From contig CP160629.1 in NCBI GenBank assembly GCA_038993745.2, positions 2,232,001 through 2,296,000 on the forward strand: a DNA stretch of 64,000 nucleotides. The letters run 5' to 3'. Under the pieces are notes generated by a model, which had not been told where the DNA came from, did no database searches, and saw only the letters and a list, made by a program, of their open reading frames with translations. The stretch is from Aliivibrio fischeri. Its GTDB lineage: Bacteria > Pseudomonadota > Gammaproteobacteria > Enterobacterales > Vibrionaceae. A program made the position numbers and the translations under genes. How positions within the stretch are numbered: position 1 is the first letter of the stretch; the number at the start of each line of letters is the position of its first letter. Below are positions 24,534 to 34,123 of the stretch, in pieces.

Positions 24534-25861
24534 CTATGCACTGGTTTTAAATTGCTCTTCTTCTGTCGATCCCGTGAGTGCGGTTACTGATGATTGACCA
24601 CCTTGAATGGTATTTGTCATTTTATCAAAATATCCGGTACCTACTTCTTGTTGGTGCGCTACAAAAGTATAGCCTTTCTCTGCTGCTTCAAATTCTTTAC
24701 GTTGAACCATTTCAACATAGTGACGCATGCCTTCACCTTGAGCATAAGAGTGAGCCAATTCAAACATGTTAAACCACATATTATGAATACCAGCGAGCGT
24801 GATGAATTGGTACTTATATCCCATATCCGCCAACTCTTGTTGGAATTTCGCAATCGTCTCTGAATCCAGATTTTTCTCCCAGTTAAATGATGGAGAACAG
24901 TTATAAGCTAATAGCTGATTTGGGTATTTTGCATGAATTGCTTCTGCAAATTTACGTGCTTCTTCCAAACAAGGTGTCGCCGTTTCACACCACACAAGAT
25001 CCGCATAAGGAGAGTAAGCTAGCCCTCTCGATATCGCTTGATCAATCCCTGCTGTTACCTTATAAAAACCTTCAGGTGTCCGCTCACCTTCAATGAACTC
25101 TTGATCGTATGGATCACAATCTGATGTCAGCAAATCTGCTGCATTAGCATCGGTACGAGCAATTACGAGGGTTCGAGTTCCGGCTACATCAGCAGCAAGA
25201 CGGGCTGCCACCAACTTTTGCACCGCTTCTTGCGTTGGTACCAACACCTTACCTCCCATATGACCGCACTTTTTCACTGATGCTAACTGATCTTCAAAGT
25301 GAACGCCTGCAGCACCAGCTTCAATCATATTACGCATCAATTCGTAACCATTAAGTACACCACCAAATCCCGCTTCTGCATCCGCTACAATAGGCAAAAA
25401 GTAATCAATGCCCTCCTCAGGTGTTCCACCTGTAGACCATTGAATTTGGTCTGCTCGGCGAAATGCATTATTAATTCGTTTCACTACCGATGGCACTGAA
25501 TCTACGGGATACAAAGATTGGTCTGGGTACATGGTTGATGCGGTATTATTATCCGCAGCTACTTGCCAACCTGACAGGTAAATAGCCTCAATTCCTGCTT
25601 TTGCTTGCTGGACTGCTTGTCCACCAGTCAGCGCACCAAGACAATTCACATACCCTTTTTTAGAAGAACCATTGACTAGGTCCCACAATCTGTCTGCACC
25701 CTTTTGTGCGATGGTATTTTCTGGAGCAAAAGACCACGAAGATTAATCACTTCTTCAGCCGTATAAGGACGAGTTACCCCATCCCAACGTGGATTTTCAG
25801 CCCAATCTTTTTCCAGTGCATCGATTTGCTGTTGGCGAGTTTGTGGTTTAAATGTCGTCAT
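24534..25861 (-). CDS. aceA: Isocitrate lyase AceA, interrupted by a 1-base deletion
   Basis: Splits isocitrate to glyoxylate and succinate, first step of the glyoxylate shunt. The start [20 protein letters not shown] at 25861 reads to EEVINLRG, where a base is missing near 25733. Adding it gives [20 protein letters not shown] and 442 aa, close to the family length. The catalytic motif KKCGH is present in [13 protein letters not shown], with [12 protein letters not shown] as the metal and substrate segment. It lies 14 nt after aceB. Confidence 0.94.
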
Positions 25862-25875
25862 AATCGTTCCCTCTC

Positions 25876-27479
25876 TTATAGGTATTGGTAGCCAGGTAGT
25901 GTTAAAAAGTCCGTAAGTTGGTCACTGGTGGTTAGTTGCTCCATCAGCTTTGCAGCTTGAGTAAATTGGCCAGAATCAAAACGCTCTGTTCCCAATTCTT
26001 TCTCTATTACTTTCATCTCTTCCAGTAACATGGTTCTAAATAGTTCAGCAGTAACAACTGCACCACTATCTAGTGTTTTTCCATGTTGTATCCATTGCCA
26101 AATAGACGTTCGTGATATTTCTGCGGTAGCCGCATCTTCCATTAATCCGTAAATAGGCACGCAGCCATTTCCTGATATCCAAGCTTCAATGTATTGCACT
26201 GCAACTCGAATGTTATGACGCATTCCTTCTTCTGTTCTTTCTCCTTCACATGGTGCCAGTAATTCCTCTGCAGTAATTGGTGCATCAGTATCTCGTGTAA
26301 TATCCAATTGATTCATTCGTTCACCTAGTACTGAATCAAACTCTGCTCTTGCTGTATCAGCTAAGCCGGGGTGAGCGACCCAAGTACCATCATGCCCGTT
26401 ATCGGCTTCTAATGATTTATCGGTTTGAATTTTATTTAGTACCAGTCATTTTTTACTGGATCTTTTGATGGGATAAAGGCGGCCATTCCCCCCATCGCAA
26501 ATGCGCCTCTTCTGTGGCATGTTCGAATGAGTAATCGTGAATACGCATTGAGAAACGGTTTTTCCATGGTCACCACTTGGCGATCCGGTAATACACGGTC
26601 TGGGTGATTTTTTAATGTTTTGATGTAACTGAAGATATAATCCCAACGTCCACAATTCAGACCAACAATATGTTCTTTTAAGCTATATAGAATTTCATCC
26701 ATCTCAAATACAGCAGGTAATGTTTCAATAAGAACAGTGGCTTTAATTGTTCCCTGCTTTAATCCGAATTCACGTTCAGCAAAACTGAACACATCACTCC
26801 ACCACGCCGCTTCTTGATACGCCTGTAACTTAGGTAAATAAAAATATGGACCGCTGCCTTTTTTTAAAGACGTTTGATAGTTGTTATAAAAATAAAGAGC
26901 AAAATCAAACAAAGCTCCAGGTATTGCAACACCATTAAATAGCACGTGCTTTTCAGGAAGGTGCAAACCGCGAACTCGACAAATCAATACCGCAGGATCT
27001 TGCTTTAGTTGATACACTTTTTGAGTTTTGGGGTTGGTATATTGAATCGTGCCATTCATGGCATCTCTTAGATTAATCTGACCATTAAGTACTGCCTCCC
27101 ATGATGGTGCTAATGAATCTTCAAAATCTGCCATGAACACTTTTACATTGGCATTAAGTGCGTTAATCACCATTTTTCTATCTGTTGGACCAGTAATTTC
27201 TACTCGGCGATCTTGTAAATCTGCAGGAATGCCTTGAATACTCCACTCTGATTCTCGAATAGAACGCGTTTCACTTAAGAAATTAGGCAATTTCCCTGCG
27301 TCTATTTTTTTCTGACGCAGCTGACGAGTTTCTAAAAGCTCAGGAACCCGGTGTGCAAATTTTTCGACAACATGAGTAAGAAATCGAACAGCTCCTGCAG
27401 TTAACACCTCTTCAACTTGAGGCAAATGCGGCTTAGTAATGGTTATTTGTTGTTCTTTAATTGTCATGGTATCAGTCAT
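25876..27479 (-). CDS. aceB: Malate synthase A (AceB), interrupted by a 1-base deletion
   Basis: Condenses glyoxylate with acetyl-CoA to malate. The ATG at 27479 has GGAGG 8 nt upstream and gives MTDTMTIKEQQ. The frame breaks at 26442-26443, where CC should be CCC on the plus strand; repair gives SKDPVKNDWVLNKIQTDKSL and a 534-aa protein (E. coli AceB is 533). Family segments are VFMADFEDSLAPSW, RVRGLHLPEKH, GLNCGRWDYIFSYIKT and HDGTWVAHPGLA, the last lying between the two open pieces. It is first in the aceB-aceA operon. Confidence 0.94.
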
Positions 27480-28004
27480 AGTTTGCGCCTCCGGCAAAAT
27501 TACATTTGTAACTAAAACACTACGATTTAGTATTCATGTATCATCCTGTGGGTTACTTTTCTTGCTTACGCTTATTACATTCTCGAAAGTCGGAATCAAT
27601 TACAACCCCGACTAAAGGCTAATAAAGACTCGAAAAACCGATAAAATATCAGTAAAAATCCGTAAATTGAATTATGAGTAAATGCTCTATAGATATAATT
27701 GTCAAAATTTAATTTTTACAATCAAGCAACATAAAAATGGTCGCAAGATCTAAAAAATACGTAATTAAATTACAAAAAATAAAGTTGTAAAATTTAACAT
27801 GTAAAATTCACAGTTTTAATTTCACAAGTAAAACAGCAGGATAGAAGTGAATATTATAAAAGGAGGTGTCACAACCTAAGCGCACAAGCCAGAAGTGATG
27901 ACTGACAACAAGAAGAGATAAAACAAACTGATTTAAAGTAATATTATTTAAATATAAAGAAGTGAGAATGCGATCACGATTTTCTTTCATTATTCAAAAG
28001 TAGA
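27480..28004. promoter_or_regulatory. aceB upstream region, AT-rich, no gene seen
   Basis: About 525 nt between the aceB start and the oxyR 3' hairpin. It is very AT-rich and holds short repeated words, for example TGTAAAATT twice in 27787-27813, which may be regulator sites. I see no convincing coding frame, tRNA or repeat. The aceBA promoter must lie in the part near 27480-27600, but I cannot place it with confidence. Confidence 0.4.
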
Positions 28005-28038
28005 AAGGCGACTATTTATAAAAATAAATAATCGCCTT
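28005..28038 (-). terminator. Hairpin after oxyR
   Basis: Long stem AAGGCGA-TTATTTA paired with TAAATAG-TCGCCTT, 16 nt after the reconstructed oxyR stop. The following T-run is short (TTTCTACTTTT). Confidence 0.6.
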
Positions 28039-28053
28039 GTATCAAGAAATTCA

Positions 28054-28951
28054 CTATAAAATATCTTCTACAATATCAGCTAACTGATGAAACGCCTGCA
28101 AACGAGAAGAACTTGGGCGCCATACTAAACCAATATCACGTGATGCTTCTTGGCCTGGCGGCTCAACGACAACTAAATTTTGATTATCGAGTAATCCATG
28201 CTTAATCGCCATTTGAGGAATAAAAGTAGTACCCAACCATTAGCAACCATCTGTACTAATGTGTGCAAACTTGTCGCGGTGAATGGATTGATTTTTTCTC
28301 GCTTCGTTAACTTACACGCTGAAACCGCATGTTCTGTTAAGCAATGCTCTTTCTCTAGTAAGAAACAAACTCATCAGGCAAATCATCATAGCGAATAGGC
28401 GTAGAAATAGAACTCGCTTGGTCTTTACTAATTACCATTTTAAATGGGTCTTGACCAACAACCAGACTTTCCATTCCAGCGATATCAACAGGAAGAGCAA
28501 GAATCAATACATCTAATTGCCCTTGTCTTAATGCCGCTAATAGATTCGTCGTCGTATCTTCTCTTAGTAATAGAGTGAGTTGAGGGTATTTTTCATTCAC
28601 CTCTTGCACTAAGTCACATAATAAAAAAGGCGCAATAGTCGGTATGCAACCAACACGCAATTGACCTTGCATTGAATCACCTTGACATAAAGACCCTAGC
28701 TCAATCAGGTCTTGGCCTTTTGCCAACAATTCTCGTCCTTGCTCTACGACTCTTTCACCTACTGGGGTAAAAACAAGTGTTTTTTTATCTCTTTCATATA
28801 ATGTACAACCGATCAACTCTTCAAGGTTTTGTATCCCTTTACTCAGGGTTGATTGGCTAACAAAACATTTTTCTGCAGCTTCACCAAAATGACGCGTTTC
28901 GTGCAGAGTAATGAAGTAGTGTAGCTGTTTTAATGAGGGCCATTTATTCAT
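28054..28951 (-). CDS. oxyR: Hydrogen peroxide-sensing LysR-type regulator OxyR, two 1-base deletions
   Basis: Activates peroxide-defence genes when its cysteine pair is oxidised. The N-terminal 195 residues (HTH: HFGEAAEKCFVSQSTLSKGIQNLEE) are in one frame up to 28363-28365, where a base is missing; a second loss lies at 28235-28236. Adding both gives a 299-aa protein ending FHQLADIVEDIL. The redox pair C-x8-C (CLTEHAVSAC, codons at 28341-28343 and 28314-28316) falls exactly between the two breaks, strong support for the repair. It is divergent from a peroxiredoxin gene, a usual OxyR target. Confidence 0.92.
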
Positions 28952-29095
28952 CGCTTTTCTCGATTACATCAATCTATTTAATTCGCTTTTTTCAATCATA
29001 CCTTTTGTACTATAGTTTGTCCCGTCGAAACATTTGTTATGAAAAACAAAGCCAAACAAGAAGTTTGGATATCTAACTTTTTAGGAGATTCAAAA
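28952..29095. promoter_or_regulatory. oxyR/peroxiredoxin divergent promoter region
   Basis: A 144-nt shared region. A plus-strand -10 candidate TACTAT lies near 29009, with a T-rich -35 zone upstream. OxyR sites are long and loosely conserved; I cannot define one by eye. Confidence 0.4.
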
Positions 29096-29704
29096 ATGGT
29101 ACTAGTAGGTCGTCAAGCACCAGACTTTACTGCTGCAGCTGTTCTAGGTAACGGTGAAATCGTTGATAACTTCAACTTCGCAGAATTCACTAAAGGTAAG
29201 AAAGCGGTAGTATTTTTCTACCCACTAGACTTCACTTTCGTTTGTCCATCAGAGCTAATCGCTTTTGACAACCGTCTAGAAGATTTCCAAGCGAAAGGCG
29301 TTGAAGTAATCGGTGTTTCTATCGATTCTCAATTCTCTCACAACGCATGGCGTAACACTGCTATCGAAGATGGCGGTATCGGTCAAGTTAAATACCCTCT
29401 AGTTGCTGACGTTAAGCATGAAATCTGTAAAGCATACGACGTTGAGCACCCAGAAGCTGGTGTTGCTTTCCGTGGTTCTTTCCTAATCGATGCAGATGGT
29501 CTTGTTCGTCACCAAGTAGTTAACGACCTTCCACTAGGCCGTAACATTGACGAAATGCTACGCATGGTAGACGCACTAAACTTCCACGAGAAGAACGGTG
29601 AAGTTTGTCCAGCACAATGGGAAGAAGGCAAAGCAGGTATGGACGCATCTCCAAAAGGTGTTGCATCGTTCCTATCTGAACACGCTGACGACCTAAGCAA
29701 GTAA
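29096..29704 (+). CDS. Typical 2-Cys peroxiredoxin (AhpC/TSA family)
   Basis: Thiol peroxidase that reduces H2O2, organic peroxides and peroxynitrite. The ATG at 29096 has a TTAGGAG site 7 nt upstream and gives 202 aa; the longer in-frame start at 29039 would include that site. The peroxidatic cysteine is Cys50 in DFTFVCPSEL and the resolving cysteine Cys171 in GEVCPAQW. Codon use is strongly optimised, suggesting high expression. No ahpF-like reductase lies beside it, so its electron donor is encoded elsewhere. It is divergent from oxyR. Confidence 0.95.
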   Translation: MVLVGRQAPDFTAAAVLGNGEIVDNFNFAEFTKGKKAVVFFYPLDFTFVCPSELIAFDNRLEDFQAKGVEVIGVSIDSQFSHNAWRNTAIEDGGIGQVKYPLVADVKHEICKAYDVEHPEAGVAFRGSFLIDADGLVRHQVVNDLPLGRNIDEMLRMVDALNFHEKNGEVCPAQWEEGKAGMDASPKGVASFLSEHADDLSK

Positions 29705-29711
29705 TTCTATT

Positions 29712-29854
29712 AGAGCTCTTACCACAAAGAGCTCGATGCACCTAATGCTCAACGGTGCATGTGGCTAGAATATTAAAAGCATATAAATGCGACAGCCAAA
29801 AATCAGAAAGTTTGCCTAATACTAAAAGCCCTAAAGTTATCTTTAGGGCTTTTT
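29712..29854 (+). terminator. Peroxiredoxin 3' hairpins with terminator at 29827-29854
   Basis: Three stems follow the stop codon: GAGCTCTT/AAGAGCTC, ATGCACC/GGTGCAT, and last AGCCCTAAAG/CTTTAGGGCT with a TTAT loop and a T-run, the true intrinsic terminator. The two earlier stems may stabilise this abundant mRNA. Confidence 0.8.
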
Positions 29855-29985
29855 CTTTGTTTTCAGCAAAATTACATATTTATCCCTTATTAACTCTAAT
29901 ATAGATTCAATTCTGACGCCCTCTTCACACTACTTTCTTGGTTTATCCCTTACACTACAAGTATCTTTCTTTATCTTTTTATATC

Positions 29986-30729
29986 ATGTCTATTCAAATT
30001 GAAGTCTGTATCGACAACCTAGAATCTCTACATAACGCAATAGCAGGTGGAGCAGATCGTATTGAACTTTGCTCTTCTTTAGCTCTTGGTGGCTTAACTC
30101 CAAGCTTTGGTTTTATGAAAAAAGCCGCTGAAATCTCCCCTATTCCTGTCTATGCAATGATAAGACCTCGCCAAGGTGATTTCTTATATGATAACGATGA
30201 TATATCAGCCATGATTTCTGATATCCAAGCGGCTAAATTAGCAGGCTTACAAGGCGTTGTATTTGGCGTATTAAAAGCCAATGGCGACATTGATATGCCA
30301 CTTTCAGCTCGTTTAATGAAAATAGCCAACGATAATGATTTAGGCGTGACTTTTCATCGTGCTATAGACCAATGTTCTAACTATAAAAAAGCGATTGAGA
30401 ATATTGCAGAACTTGGCTGTGAACGCATTCTGACCTCAGGATTAGCAGCGAATGCCTATGATGGGATAAATGTATTAGCAGATATGGTTAAACTCACCAA
30501 TGGACGTTTTGATATATTAGCTGGCGCAGGTGTCACCGCAGAAAATGCAAAAGAAATAATAGAGAAAACAGGTGTGAAAGAGATTCACTTATCAGGTAAG
30601 TCCACACGACCAAGTAAAATGAAACTGGTTTTAGATGGCGTGAAAATGGGTGCCGGTGATTTGGATGATTTTATTGTCCCAGTGACTGACTCTAAAAAAA
30701 TTGATGCCGTTAAGCAGCGCATAAAATAA
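29986..30729 (+). CDS. cutC: Copper homeostasis protein CutC
   Basis: 247-aa TIM-barrel protein of the CutC family, often linked to copper handling, though its exact activity is unsettled. The start [14 protein letters not shown] at 29986 matches the family; an upstream TTG at 29938 is in frame but not needed. Key segments are [31 protein letters not shown] and [10 protein letters not shown]. No clear Shine-Dalgarno is visible. It is flanked by terminators on both sides and so is monocistronic. Confidence 0.93.
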   Translation: MSIQIEVCIDNLESLHNAIAGGADRIELCSSLALGGLTPSFGFMKKAAEISPIPVYAMIRPRQGDFLYDNDDISAMISDIQAAKLAGLQGVVFGVLKANGDIDMPLSARLMKIANDNDLGVTFHRAIDQCSNYKKAIENIAELGCERILTSGLAANAYDGINVLADMVKLTNGRFDILAGAGVTAENAKEIIEKTGVKEIHLSGKSTRPSKMKLVLDGVKMGAGDLDDFIVPVTDSKKIDAVKQRIK

Positions 30730-30735
30730 AAACAA

Positions 30736-30766
30736 AAAAGCCAGAGTACAAAAAACTCTGGCTTTT
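30736..30766. terminator. Bidirectional terminator between cutC and the ygiW-like gene
   Basis: Perfect 12-bp stem AAAAGCCAGAGT/ACTCTGGCTTTT with a 7-nt loop between two converging genes. Confidence 0.9.
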
Positions 30767-30786
30767 ATAAGTAAAATAACGAGTAA

Positions 30787-31149
30787 TTATTTAGCTAATT
30801 GAACTGTATTTACGTCAATAGTTGTCTCAGTCCACTCTTTATCCACTTCACCATGAATAACTAATTTCGTTTCTGGTGTAGCTTCAATACCATTCCAGTC
30901 TTTATTATCAATCTCGATTCTCACTTCACCCGTCGCATCTTTAAATTGGTATTCTTCATTACCTAAAGAAGACGTAATGTAGCCAGTTAATACAACCGCT
31001 GCATCATCATCAGAATCAAGTGCAGCTCGAACCGTACTAACAGAAACTGAACTAGGGCCAGTAAAACCACCTTTAACTGGTGCGTTCTGAGCAGCAAAAA
31101 CACTTGAAGAAGCGAAAACTAATGCACTAACTAATACGATTTTTTTCAT
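30787..31149 (-). CDS. ygiW: YgiW/YdeI-type periplasmic OB-fold (BOF) protein
   Basis: 120-aa secreted protein with a signal peptide ending VFAA (about residue 20). The mature part fits the bacterial OB-fold family: GGFTGPSSVSVSTVRAALDS, VVLTGYITSSLGNEEYQFKD, VRIEIDNKDWNG and a final VDKEWTETTIDVNTVQL. Family members in E. coli and Salmonella are stress-induced periplasmic proteins linked to tolerance of peroxide, cadmium or membrane stress. The position near oxyR and cutC fits a stress role, but that is inference. Confidence 0.85.
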   Translation of the reverse strand: MKKIVLVSALVFASSSVFAAQNAPVKGGFTGPSSVSVSTVRAALDSDDDAAVVLTGYITSSLGNEEYQFKDATGEVRIEIDNKDWNGIEATPETKLVIHGEVDKEWTETTIDVNTVQLAK

Positions 31150-31205
31150 TTTATTATGTCCAATTAACTTAGATTTGTAATCTTTAACTATTCGATGGAG
31201 CTATA

Positions 31206-31841
31206 TTAAAAGTAGTAAGCTGAACTCAACATGAACGAAGTAGAATTAGCAATACTATCTACTTGATAGCTTGCTGAAGCACCTAAAGCAAGGTTAGGAA
31301 TTACCATGTATTCAATGCCTACGCTTGCAATACCGCCGAATACGCTTTCAGATTTTGAATCACCAGCAACATAATCTTGTGTGAATTCATGATCTGTTAG
31401 GTCATTTTCATATTCAGTATTCGCAGATGAATCAAATTTATATTGAGTATAAGTCAAACCTAAGCCTGTTTTTAATTGTACTTTTTCATTGATGTTATAA
31501 AAATACACAGGTTTAAAGGTAAATTGAGTTGCATCTAAATCAGCATCCCACTCACGCTCTTTAGTATAACCAGGTTTATCAGACACTAGCATTTGACTAC
31601 GAGAATCATCACTCTCAAATTTTTTGTAACCTAACTCAAGGCCAAATTCATTAAAACGATAGCCAACAAAACCACCAAAAGCAGAACTAGAATCATCAGG
31701 AGTTAATGACACATTGTCATTTGAAAAAGTTGTTGAGTAATCATGACTCATGTTTGTTAGGCCGTATTCTAAACCTACGTATGGAGCAGCAATTGTTGCT
31801 GTTGAAGTGGCAGCCATTAGCAAAAATAAATACTTTTTCAT
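31206..31841 (-). CDS. Small outer-membrane beta-barrel protein
   Basis: 211 aa with a signal peptide (MKKYLFLLMAATSTATIAA) and a mature part of alternating amphipathic strands: PYVGLEYGLTNM, FGGFVGYRFNEFGLELGYKKF, LKTGLGLTYTQYKF, GIASVGIEYMVIPNLALGASASYQ. It ends in the aromatic FMLSSAYYF, the usual BAM targeting signal. This fits an eight-strand OmpA/OmpX-like barrel. The ligand or role is unknown. It is divergent from a LysR gene 307 nt away, which may control it. Confidence 0.8.
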   Translation of the reverse strand: MKKYLFLLMAATSTATIAAPYVGLEYGLTNMSHDYSTTFSNDNVSLTPDDSSSAFGGFVGYRFNEFGLELGYKKFESDDSRSQMLVSDKPGYTKEREWDADLDATQFTFKPVYFYNINEKVQLKTGLGLTYTQYKFDSSANTEYENDLTDHEFTQDYVAGDSKSESVFGGIASVGIEYMVIPNLALGASASYQVDSIANSTSFMLSSAYYF

Positions 31842-32148
31842 TGTAATTCAATCCTATAGTTATGATGTTGAGCTTGGTGTTAATTCGTTAATGTCGCTAC
31901 TATAAAGAAGAGATCGTGAAGAAAGTGTGAAGAGCGCTTTCATATAAATTTACAGCTCATAATTACATTCATTCTGAATACTTTTACAACTGTAATAACT
32001 TACAGGTCATAATGGGGTAAAGGTTATTTTCTCTACTAATTCAATACGATAGTAATAAATTTAATCTTGGTCTTACATGATAATATAAGTACTATAGAAA
32101 GAGACCTAAAGGAAACACACCAAATTATTTATAAGGAAATAAGTAAAT
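31842..32148. promoter_or_regulatory. Divergent region with direct repeats between the barrel gene and the LysR gene
   Basis: Two near-identical 14-mers, TTACAGCTCATAAT (31950-31963) and TTACAGGTCATAAT (32000-32013), are exactly 50 bp apart. Between them lies the palindrome TTACA-AC-TGTAA (31984-31995). Such phased repeats fit a LysR-type binding region. No gene is seen. Confidence 0.45.
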
Positions 32149-33078
32149 ATGGCAAAAGATCTATTCGCAACATTGGATTTAAATTTGCTGAGGACATTTT
32201 TAATTCTTTCCCAAGAATTAAATATGCGAAAAGCCTCTGAGCGCTTATTTGTCTCTCAACCGGCAATTAGCCAAGCATTGCAAAAATTGCGAAACCACTT
32301 CAATGATGAGCTGTTTATTAAAGTTCGCCATGGCCTTAAACCAACCCCCTTTGCCGAAGAATTAGCGGAAAATATCCAACCTTATTTAGATGGTCTATCG
32401 TCGGTATTAAATGCATCACAAGAATTCCAACCAGAAAATTTAAATAAGACATTGAAAATTGCTTTAGCACCTCAAGTATTAACCTGTTTATCTGGTGCTT
32501 TATTTCATGAGGTCAGAGAAAAAGCACCCAATGTTGATTTACAACTGGTCAATTGGTCAGAATCTACTTTTGATGATTTGAGCAAGGGTAAATTAGATAT
32601 CGCAATCAGTTACGAATATGACAAATTTCCTAAAGAGTTACTTTCAAAAAGTCTAATAACAATAACTGGATGCGTCATTGTTAGAAAAGATCACCCAATA
32701 GAAAAAATGATTGCAACACCATATGACTTTGAAGGATATGAACTGGCTTCTTTAATTATTCCTGGTTGGAACGATAACAAAAGTTTAGCAAGTGAGCTTC
32801 TAACCAAGATGAATATTGAACATAAGATAGGGTTTCGTTCAGAGCTACCAATGGCGCTAGTTGATGTTGTTCAGCATACAGACATGTATTTCCCTTCCAC
32901 CTCCTTATTTCCAATTCATCAATACTCAGGCTTAAGACGAATCGATTTATCTCTTGATGATGTGCCATTAAATTACCCAATCTATAGCTATTTCCACCAA
33001 AGACATAAAAAAAATGCACTACACGCTTGGGTTAATCTGCTTATTACAAATTTATTATCAGAAGCAAATATCAAATAA
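32149..33078 (+). CDS. LysR-family transcriptional regulator
   Basis: 309 aa. The N-terminal winged HTH is clear (LDLNLLRTFLILSQELNMRKASERLFVSQPAISQALQKLR), followed by FNDELFIKVRHGLKPTPFA and a periplasmic-binding-protein-like effector domain from about residue 90. The effector cannot be deduced. The pattern around the HTH resembles the LeuO/NodD/SyrM-like branch rather than OxyR or MetR. An AAGGA site precedes the ATG. The divergent outer-membrane barrel gene is the natural target candidate. Confidence 0.9.
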   Translation: MAKDLFATLDLNLLRTFLILSQELNMRKASERLFVSQPAISQALQKLRNHFNDELFIKVRHGLKPTPFAEELAENIQPYLDGLSSVLNASQEFQPENLNKTLKIALAPQVLTCLSGALFHEVREKAPNVDLQLVNWSESTFDDLSKGKLDIAISYEYDKFPKELLSKSLITITGCVIVRKDHPIEKMIATPYDFEGYELASLIIPGWNDNKSLASELLTKMNIEHKIGFRSELPMALVDVVQHTDMYFPSTSLFPIHQYSGLRRIDLSLDDVPLNYPIYSYFHQRHKKNALHAWVNLLITNLLSEANIK

Positions 33079-33145
33079 GTATGCCTTATGAGCTACATAA
33101 TGAAAGATGATTGGTTCACTCTCATCAGTACTTATATTATCTAAA

Positions 33146-33314
33146 CCAGTCAACAGAAATGATATTCAAGCGTATTACTACTGTTACTGCGACATTTACT
33201 TTATCAAGGAGTGATGAAGTTTTTAGAATAGGCTTTATTGCAACTCTACTTTCCGTCTTTGACACTTACCGTTAGGTAACTTCGCCTCTGTTCTCTCATC
33301 CAGAGGCTTTTTTT
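33146..33314 (+). ncRNA. Candidate small RNA or long 3' UTR after the LysR gene
   Basis: A possible promoter, TTGGTT - 18 nt - TATTAT (about 33110-33139), is followed about 170 nt later by a strong terminator: GCCTCTG/CAGAGGC with a 10-nt loop and seven T (33284-33314). A smaller stem TTACC/GGTAA lies just before it. No open reading frame of note fills the interval. It could equally be the LysR mRNA 3' end. Confidence 0.4.
33284..33314 (+). terminator. Intrinsic terminator 206 nt downstream of the LysR gene
   Basis: Perfect 7-bp stem GCCTCTG/CAGAGGC, 10-nt loop, then TTTTTTT. Confidence 0.85.
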
Positions 33315-33563
33315 ATTCATTTCATCTAGCGATCTAATTGATTAGAACTACTAAAAATAAACTAAGATATTCAAACTATTCATTCATTTCTTTCATCTTA
33401 TTTCCTGCTATTTATTCTTCTAATTTTAAGTATCAAATCAACAATAAAGAATAGAACTAATTATTTATTAATAACTAGTGATTATTACTGAAATAACGAC
33501 ATGTAATTAGTCTCAAATGAACAATTTTCTTACTATACCCCCATCAAAACACATTACATAAAC

Positions 33564-33583
33564 AAAGCACGGATGCTTTTTTT
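33564..33583 (+). promoter_or_regulatory. Terminator-like hairpin in the leader of the 33608 gene
   Basis: AAAGCA/TGCTTT stem with CGGA loop followed by a T-run, only 25 nt before the start codon. It has the form of a small attenuator or a weak terminator of upstream transcription. Confidence 0.45.
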
Positions 33584-33607
33584 AAAACAATTATGAGAGT
33601 ATCCAAA

Positions 33608-34102
33608 ATGAAAAAATTACATCTAGTTCTTACTATTGCAACCCTGTTTAGTGCCAACACTTTTGCTAACAATATCCACCTATCTCCTGAAGTTAAAATC
33701 GGCCCTTATGGCGGCTTTGGTATTCAAGCTGGTGTTACTGATGCTTTAGGTTTTGATGCTGCTTACCTTAGTTACGGTCGTACCGTTTACAGCAGTTCAA
33801 CTTATGATGAAACAATCGACTCATACCGTTTTGGTGTTCAACATATGTTTGGAGCATCTCAAATTCACGGTTTACAACTTGAAGTTGGTTTTGCTGATTA
33901 CGATGGCAAAAAAACGAGTAAAGGCGCAACAACAAAAGAAAGAGCTTTAGGCTCAAGTATTGGAGCATCTTATGTATTTCAAGCTACTGACCAATTAGGA
34001 TTAAGAGCAGGAGTAGATCTTAACTACTTCCCGATGAGCGATACGTATATTCCTTATGACTTAGCAACTAACTTTAATCTTGGTATGACATTCACTTTTT
34101 AA
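33608..34102 (+). CDS. Small outer-membrane beta-barrel-like protein
   Basis: 164 aa from the ATG at 33608, which has GAGAG 8 nt upstream (an ATG five codons earlier is possible). A signal peptide ends at TFAN. The mature part alternates strands rich in aromatic and glycine residues (IGPYGGFGIQAGVTDALGFDAAYLSYG, YRFGVQHMFG, LQLEVGFADY, IGASYVFQATDQLGLRAGVDLNYF) and ends NFNLGMTFTF, a BAM-type C-terminus. It is probably a small eight-strand porin-like or adhesin-like barrel; the function is unknown. Confidence 0.75.
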   Translation: MKKLHLVLTIATLFSANTFANNIHLSPEVKIGPYGGFGIQAGVTDALGFDAAYLSYGRTVYSSSTYDETIDSYRFGVQHMFGASQIHGLQLEVGFADYDGKKTSKGATTKERALGSSIGASYVFQATDQLGLRAGVDLNYFPMSDTYIPYDLATNFNLGMTFTF

Positions 34103-34123
34103 TGAATATCACCGTGATTAGTT

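Noticed and set aside
27841..27920. AGGAGGTGTCACAACCT as operator or ribosome site
   Set aside because: No start codon at proper distance on the plus strand and the palindrome is too imperfect to claim.
27808..27990. A 60-codon open frame in the aceB-oxyR spacer
   Set aside because: It starts without a ribosome site, has no family resemblance and sits in an AT-rich region where chance frames are expected.
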